The notes beneath the pieces were generated by a model. That model made no database searches, was not told the DNA's origin, and worked only from the letters and a program-made list of their open reading frames with translations. Below are positions 5,156 to 7,543 of a stretch of DNA of 7,543 nt, piece by piece. Every line of letters begins with the position of its first letter. Position 1 is the first letter of the stretch. The stretch is from Sphingobacteriaceae bacterium (GTDB lineage: Bacteria > Bacteroidota > Bacteroidia > B-17B0 > Aurantibacillaceae): contig JANYCL010000070.1 in NCBI GenBank assembly GCA_025360355.1, positions 1 to 7,543 on the forward strand, written 5' to 3'. A program made the position numbers and the translations under genes.

Positions 5156-5884
5156 TTATTTTCCAACGCAGGAAAGCTTTATGTATGAGCTAACTAAATC
5201 CTGACTGGCGGAATCTAATCTTTGCTTTTTAAGTATTAAAATATGGTCATCTAACCAAGTAAGTTCGTCTGCGCCCCATTTAGTCAATTCGCGTTTCCAG
5301 TTTAGTTTTAATGAATCACTTTCTACATCATACATTTCAATTCCATTAAAAACAAATCCGGCTTGCAGATCGCAGCATGATGCAGCTAAATATTTTTTGT
5401 TTGGAGAAACTGCCGGCACTCCGCATAAAAAAGTTTCTTTCCCGGTTTTATTATTTATAAGTAAATAAGTAAAGGCTTCATAAAGTCCGACATAAATTAG
5501 ATGATAATCAATCGATCTTATTTTTCCGAGATATTTGTATTCGGTTAAATTATCTGCACCTTCTTTATAAGGCTCATTTATTAAAGTTTTTATTTTAGAA
5601 TTACCAAGGGTGATGGAAAGTGTATCACCGTTACGTTTTACGAATGCAGAATTTTGTTTGATGTTATTTGATTCAGATGTATCAAGAGAAGAAGTAAATG
5701 TTTTTTTAAATACCATCTCAGAAGTATCTGCAATACATAATAAATTTCGACCACTGTAAAAGGTATCGGTTTCTGATGCTAAAGTTTTTGCGGGTGCTAA
5801 TTCAACAGGAACTTCTTTAACTTCTGTGCTGCAGGAAAAGAGAATGAAAGTAAAAAATACAAAAATACTGACTCGGGGATTCAT
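5156..5884 (-). CDS. Predicted lipoprotein, function unknown
   Basis: A 242-residue protein with a lipoprotein signal peptide: Arg4, a hydrophobic stretch VSIFVFFTFI (5-14) and the lipobox LFS-C with Cys18 as the lipid-carrying residue. The bases after the cysteine (STEVKEVP) do not give the Asp/Glu cluster often linked to surface export, so periplasmic anchoring is more likely. The body is rich in beta strands: SGRNLLCIADTS, DTLSITLGNSKIKTLI, YHLIYVGLYEAFTYLLINNKTGKETF, then AVSPNKKYLAASC (158-170), which looks like a beta-propeller blade, and IEMYDVESDSLKLNWKRELTKWGADELTWLDDHILIL. This suggests a sensor-like or scaffold-like beta protein, but I do not recognise the family. The start follows the stop of the HTH gene after one base, so the two are almost certainly translated from one mRNA. 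Confidence 0.75.
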   Translation of the reverse strand: MNPRVSIFVFFTFILFSCSTEVKEVPVELAPAKTLASETDTFYSGRNLLCIADTSEMVFKKTFTSSLDTSESNNIKQNSAFVKRNGDTLSITLGNSKIKTLINEPYKEGADNLTEYKYLGKIRSIDYHLIYVGLYEAFTYLLINNKTGKETFLCGVPAVSPNKKYLAASCCDLQAGFVFNGIEMYDVESDSLKLNWKRELTKWGADELTWLDDHILILKKQRLDSASQDLVSSYIKLSCVGK

Positions 5885-5885
5885 C

Positions 5886-6230
5886 TTATTTTAATTTATT
5901 CAGCTGCGCTTGTTTTTGCTCGAGCATTTTTTTAAGTAAGGTAATTTCACTGTTCAGATCTGTCTCATCTTTATGCTCATCATCATCATACAACTTATTA
6001 ATGTAATACGGTTTTTCGTTTGCATTAAAATACGGTTGGTTGGAACGGAAAAAGCTATATAATGGAATTTTTAAACCTTTCGAAATTAATTCAAGCGTTC
6101 TTAATTCTAAACGTTTTGTTTCAAGTGCTGTGGTTAAAGCTTCTTCGGTCATGCTCACATACTCTGCAAGATCTTTGAACGAATACTTTTCTTTTTCTAA
6201 TATTTCGAGAACCTTTTCTTTTAAATCCAT
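5886..6230 (-). CDS. Small HTH (XRE-like) protein with C-terminal coiled coil
   Basis: A 114-residue protein. Residues 1-56 look like a helix-turn-helix of the lambda-repressor type: a first helix KEKVLEILEKEK, then SFKDLAEYVSMTEEALTTALETKRLELRTLELISKGLKIPL, where DLAEYVSMTEEALTTAL would be helix 2-turn-recognition helix. A polar linker with YDDDEHKDETD (81-91) follows, and residues 92-114 (LNSEITLLKKMLEQKQAQLNKLK) form a heptad-like coiled coil, pointing to a dimer. It probably binds DNA in the cytoplasm, but the HTH is divergent and I would not name a target. It is the first gene of a tight unit with the lipoprotein (1-bp gap). Directly before its ATG are two tandem copies of AGTAAAATT, a possible own operator. 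Confidence 0.75.
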   Translation of the reverse strand: MDLKEKVLEILEKEKYSFKDLAEYVSMTEEALTTALETKRLELRTLELISKGLKIPLYSFFRSNQPYFNANEKPYYINKLYDDDEHKDETDLNSEITLLKKMLEQKQAQLNKLK

Positions 6231-6236
6231 TGCTAT

Positions 6237-6254
6237 AGTAAAATTAGTAAAATT
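6237..6254. promoter_or_regulatory. Tandem 9-bp repeat before the HTH gene, possible operator/promoter
   Basis: AGTAAAATT occurs twice without a gap (6237-6245 and 6246-6254), ending six bases before the start codon of the HTH gene. On the minus strand the junction gives TAATTTTA (6239-6246), one base away from the -7 consensus TAnnTTTG, again very close to the ATG. A repressor binding here would block its own transcription; this is inference. Confidence 0.35.
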
Positions 6255-6265
6255 TTCGGGTTATA

Positions 6266-6312
6266 CCGATGCACAATATGAATTATTCCATTTTTTTGCA
6301 TATTGCGATCGG
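6266..6312. repeat. Interrupted inverted repeat upstream of the HTH gene
   Basis: CCGAT (6266-6270) pairs with ATCGG (6308-6312) and CAATATG (6274-6280) pairs with CATATTG (6299-6305), separated by short mismatched bases and an 18-base loop that holds a run of seven T. Neither strand has a T-run after the distal arm, so it is not a standard terminator. Confidence 0.6.
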
Positions 6313-6327
6313 CATTAACGATTCTAA

Positions 6328-6371
6328 GATTGAAAACAGGTTTATAAAATTATATTGGTCTGTTTTCAATC
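6328..6371. repeat. Perfect 12-bp inverted repeat downstream of the peptide transporter
   Basis: GATTGAAAACAG (6328-6339) and CTGTTTTCAATC (6360-6371) are perfect inverted copies with a 20-base spacer, which can pair further through three G-T pairs and ATA/TAT. It begins 11 bases after the transporter stop on the minus strand. A hairpin there could protect or end the transporter mRNA, but the bases after it (TTAGAATCG) form no T-run. Confidence 0.7.
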
Positions 6372-6382
6372 AAGAATTGGTA

Positions 6383-7543
6383 TTACTTAACACCTCCCAT
6401 TAATTTTTTCATGATAGGTGAAATAGCTATCACCGCTATTCCAATAATAAGAGAGTAAAGTCCTAATTGCTTATAACCCTCGGTATAAACCATCATTTTT
6501 TCGTAATTGGTTGAATTCTCAGATGCTTCTGCGATATTGGCACCTAATAAGCCTGCAAAATATTGTCCGTATGCACTTGCTAAGAACCACATGCCCATTG
6601 CAACGGCCTGTAATTTTTGCGGGGATAATTTTGTCATAACCGACATACCGATAGGCGACAAACACAATTCGCCAAAAGTAATAATGAACCAGCCGAATGT
6701 GAATACACCCAAGGACGTTACTCCGTTTTCGTTGCTGAAAAAACGTGTGTAATAAAAAATATAAAAACCTATTGCAAGAAAAATAAAACCTAGCCCGAAT
6801 TTTACAATTGTGTTCGGTTCAATTTTCTTTTTGTGCATCCAGATCCATAAAATACCGAGTGGCGCTGCAAACATAATTACGAATAATGAATTAGCTGAGT
6901 TGTTTATGCTATTCGAATCCAATTCAATTCCCCAAACGGAACTATGAAGGTTATCTGCAGCAAAATAACTAAGCGAACCGCCGCTCTGTTCGAAAAAAGC
7001 CCAGAAAAAAATGGAAAAGAACATGAAAAGAATTGCAGCAATTAATTTTTTATTTTCAGTCCAGGAATAATTCCGCATTTCGAAAACAAGATATATTATG
7101 GAGAGCGGACCAATAATATACATGAACCAATCAGTATATTCGGTTTTAGAAACCATGGTAATAACAATAGGAATTAATACAAGTGAACCTGCATAAGTAA
7201 GTAACTCATAAAGTTTTTTCTTTTTAGGTTCAAGATGTGCGATGGGAGAATTACCAATTGTCCCTAAACTTTTTTGTGTGTAAATAAATGTGATCAGACT
7301 TACGAACATAACAATGGAAGCGAGTCCAAATGCAACATTCCATTCTAAACCTTCAGGAACTGAGCTTGCAAAAAGTGCACGTTTACCAATGGCTATACAA
7401 AGATAACCGCCAATGAGTGCGCCCAAATTAACTCCGGCATAGAATAAAGAAAAGCCAGCGTCTGTTCTTGAGTCGCCGTCTTTATATAATCTTCCCACCA
7501 TTGAAGAAATATTTGGTTTGAAAAAACCGGTGCCGATAATATT
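6383..7543 (-). CDS. POT/PTR2-family proton-coupled peptide transporter (partial, N-terminus outside)
   Basis: The frame is open to the right edge of the window, giving the last 386 residues of a major-facilitator protein; a full member has about 450-550. The first visible residues read NIIGTGFFKPNISSMVGRLY, then DSRTDAGFSLFYAGVNLGAL, which is the PTR2 signature 2 (F-x-x-F-Y-x-x-x-N-L-G-A). About ten hydrophobic helices follow, with FWAFFEQSGGSLSYFA in the middle and a late GELCLSPIGMSVMTKLSPQKLQAVAMGMWFLASAYG, both typical of POT proteins. It imports di- and tripeptides with protons through the inner membrane. The missing part should hold the first helices with the ExxER proton-coupling motif. 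The ATG at 7499-7501 is internal (Met in SSMVGRLY) and not the true start. Confidence 0.92.
   Translation of the reverse strand, partial: NIIGTGFFKPNISSMVGRLYKDGDSRTDAGFSLFYAGVNLGALIGGYLCIAIGKRALFASSVPEGLEWNVAFGLASIVMFVSLITFIYTQKSLGTIGNSPIAHLEPKKKKLYELLTYAGSLVLIPIVITMVSKTEYTDWFMYIIGPLSIIYLVFEMRNYSWTENKKLIAAILFMFFSIFFWAFFEQSGGSLSYFAADNLHSSVWGIELDSNSINNSANSLFVIMFAAPLGILWIWMHKKKIEPNTIVKFGLGFIFLAIGFYIFYYTRFFSNENGVTSLGVFTFGWFIITFGELCLSPIGMSVMTKLSPQKLQAVAMGMWFLASAYGQYFAGLLGANIAEASENSTNYEKMMVYTEGYKQLGLYSLIIGIAVIAISPIMKKLMGGVK

Noticed and set aside
6040..6318. Plus-strand 92-residue frame over the HTH gene start
   Set aside because: Mostly antisense to the HTH gene; the end runs through the inverted repeat and the translation is of low complexity.
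6328..6371. A dif/Xer recombination site
   Set aside because: Xer sites have two 11-bp arms around a 6-8 bp centre; the spacer here is 20 bases and the arms do not resemble the known dif arms.
1..7543. tRNA or rRNA genes
   Set aside because: No cloverleaf with GGTTCRANNC T-arm or rRNA core sequence was recognised on either strand by eye.

Overview
The window looks like chromosomal DNA of a member of the Bacteroidota. The DNA is AT-rich, the visible promoter-like boxes fit the Bacteroidota -7 consensus TAnnTTTG, Shine-Dalgarno sequences are largely absent, and the protein families are typical of that phylum. These include a C-terminal-Phe outer-membrane barrel, a CNNM/CBS 'hemolysin family' protein, a POT peptide transporter and an integrase N-domain of the Bacteroidota type. 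The genus cannot be read from this sequence.

Layout. Positions 1-313 (+) hold the 3' end of an outer-membrane beta-barrel gene, closed by a strong intrinsic terminator (333-367). Positions 438-1682 (+) encode a membrane-anchored calcineurin-like metallophosphoesterase, apparently read from a near-leaderless promoter. From there to the end every gene is on the minus strand. In transcription order these are: a POT-family peptide transporter (6383-7543, N-terminus outside the window); a 152-bp gap with two large inverted repeats; a two-gene unit of a small HTH/coiled-coil protein and a lipoprotein (6230-5156); a CNNM/CBS/CorC_HlyC membrane protein and a class-III aminotransferase (5111-2607) separated by only 30 bp; an integrase-like fragment (2468-2115); and a small GIY-YIG nuclease (2067-1702).

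Most of the window is ordinary housekeeping: envelope, transport and amino-acid metabolism. The accessory part is 1683-2606. There a GIY-YIG nuclease gene sits between two oppositely oriented imperfect palindromes that share outer ends (CTGTCAT) and inner ends (TCTAARAG), while their stems differ in a compensated way. The right palindrome lies just upstream of the nuclease start and the left one encodes its last residues and stop codon. A solo palindrome with the same TGTCA-type end fills the 30-bp gap between the CBS gene and the aminotransferase. The arrangement resembles a REP/RAYT pair but with a GIY-YIG enzyme in place of the transposase. This is the best candidate in the window for an under-described system; the mobility part is inference.
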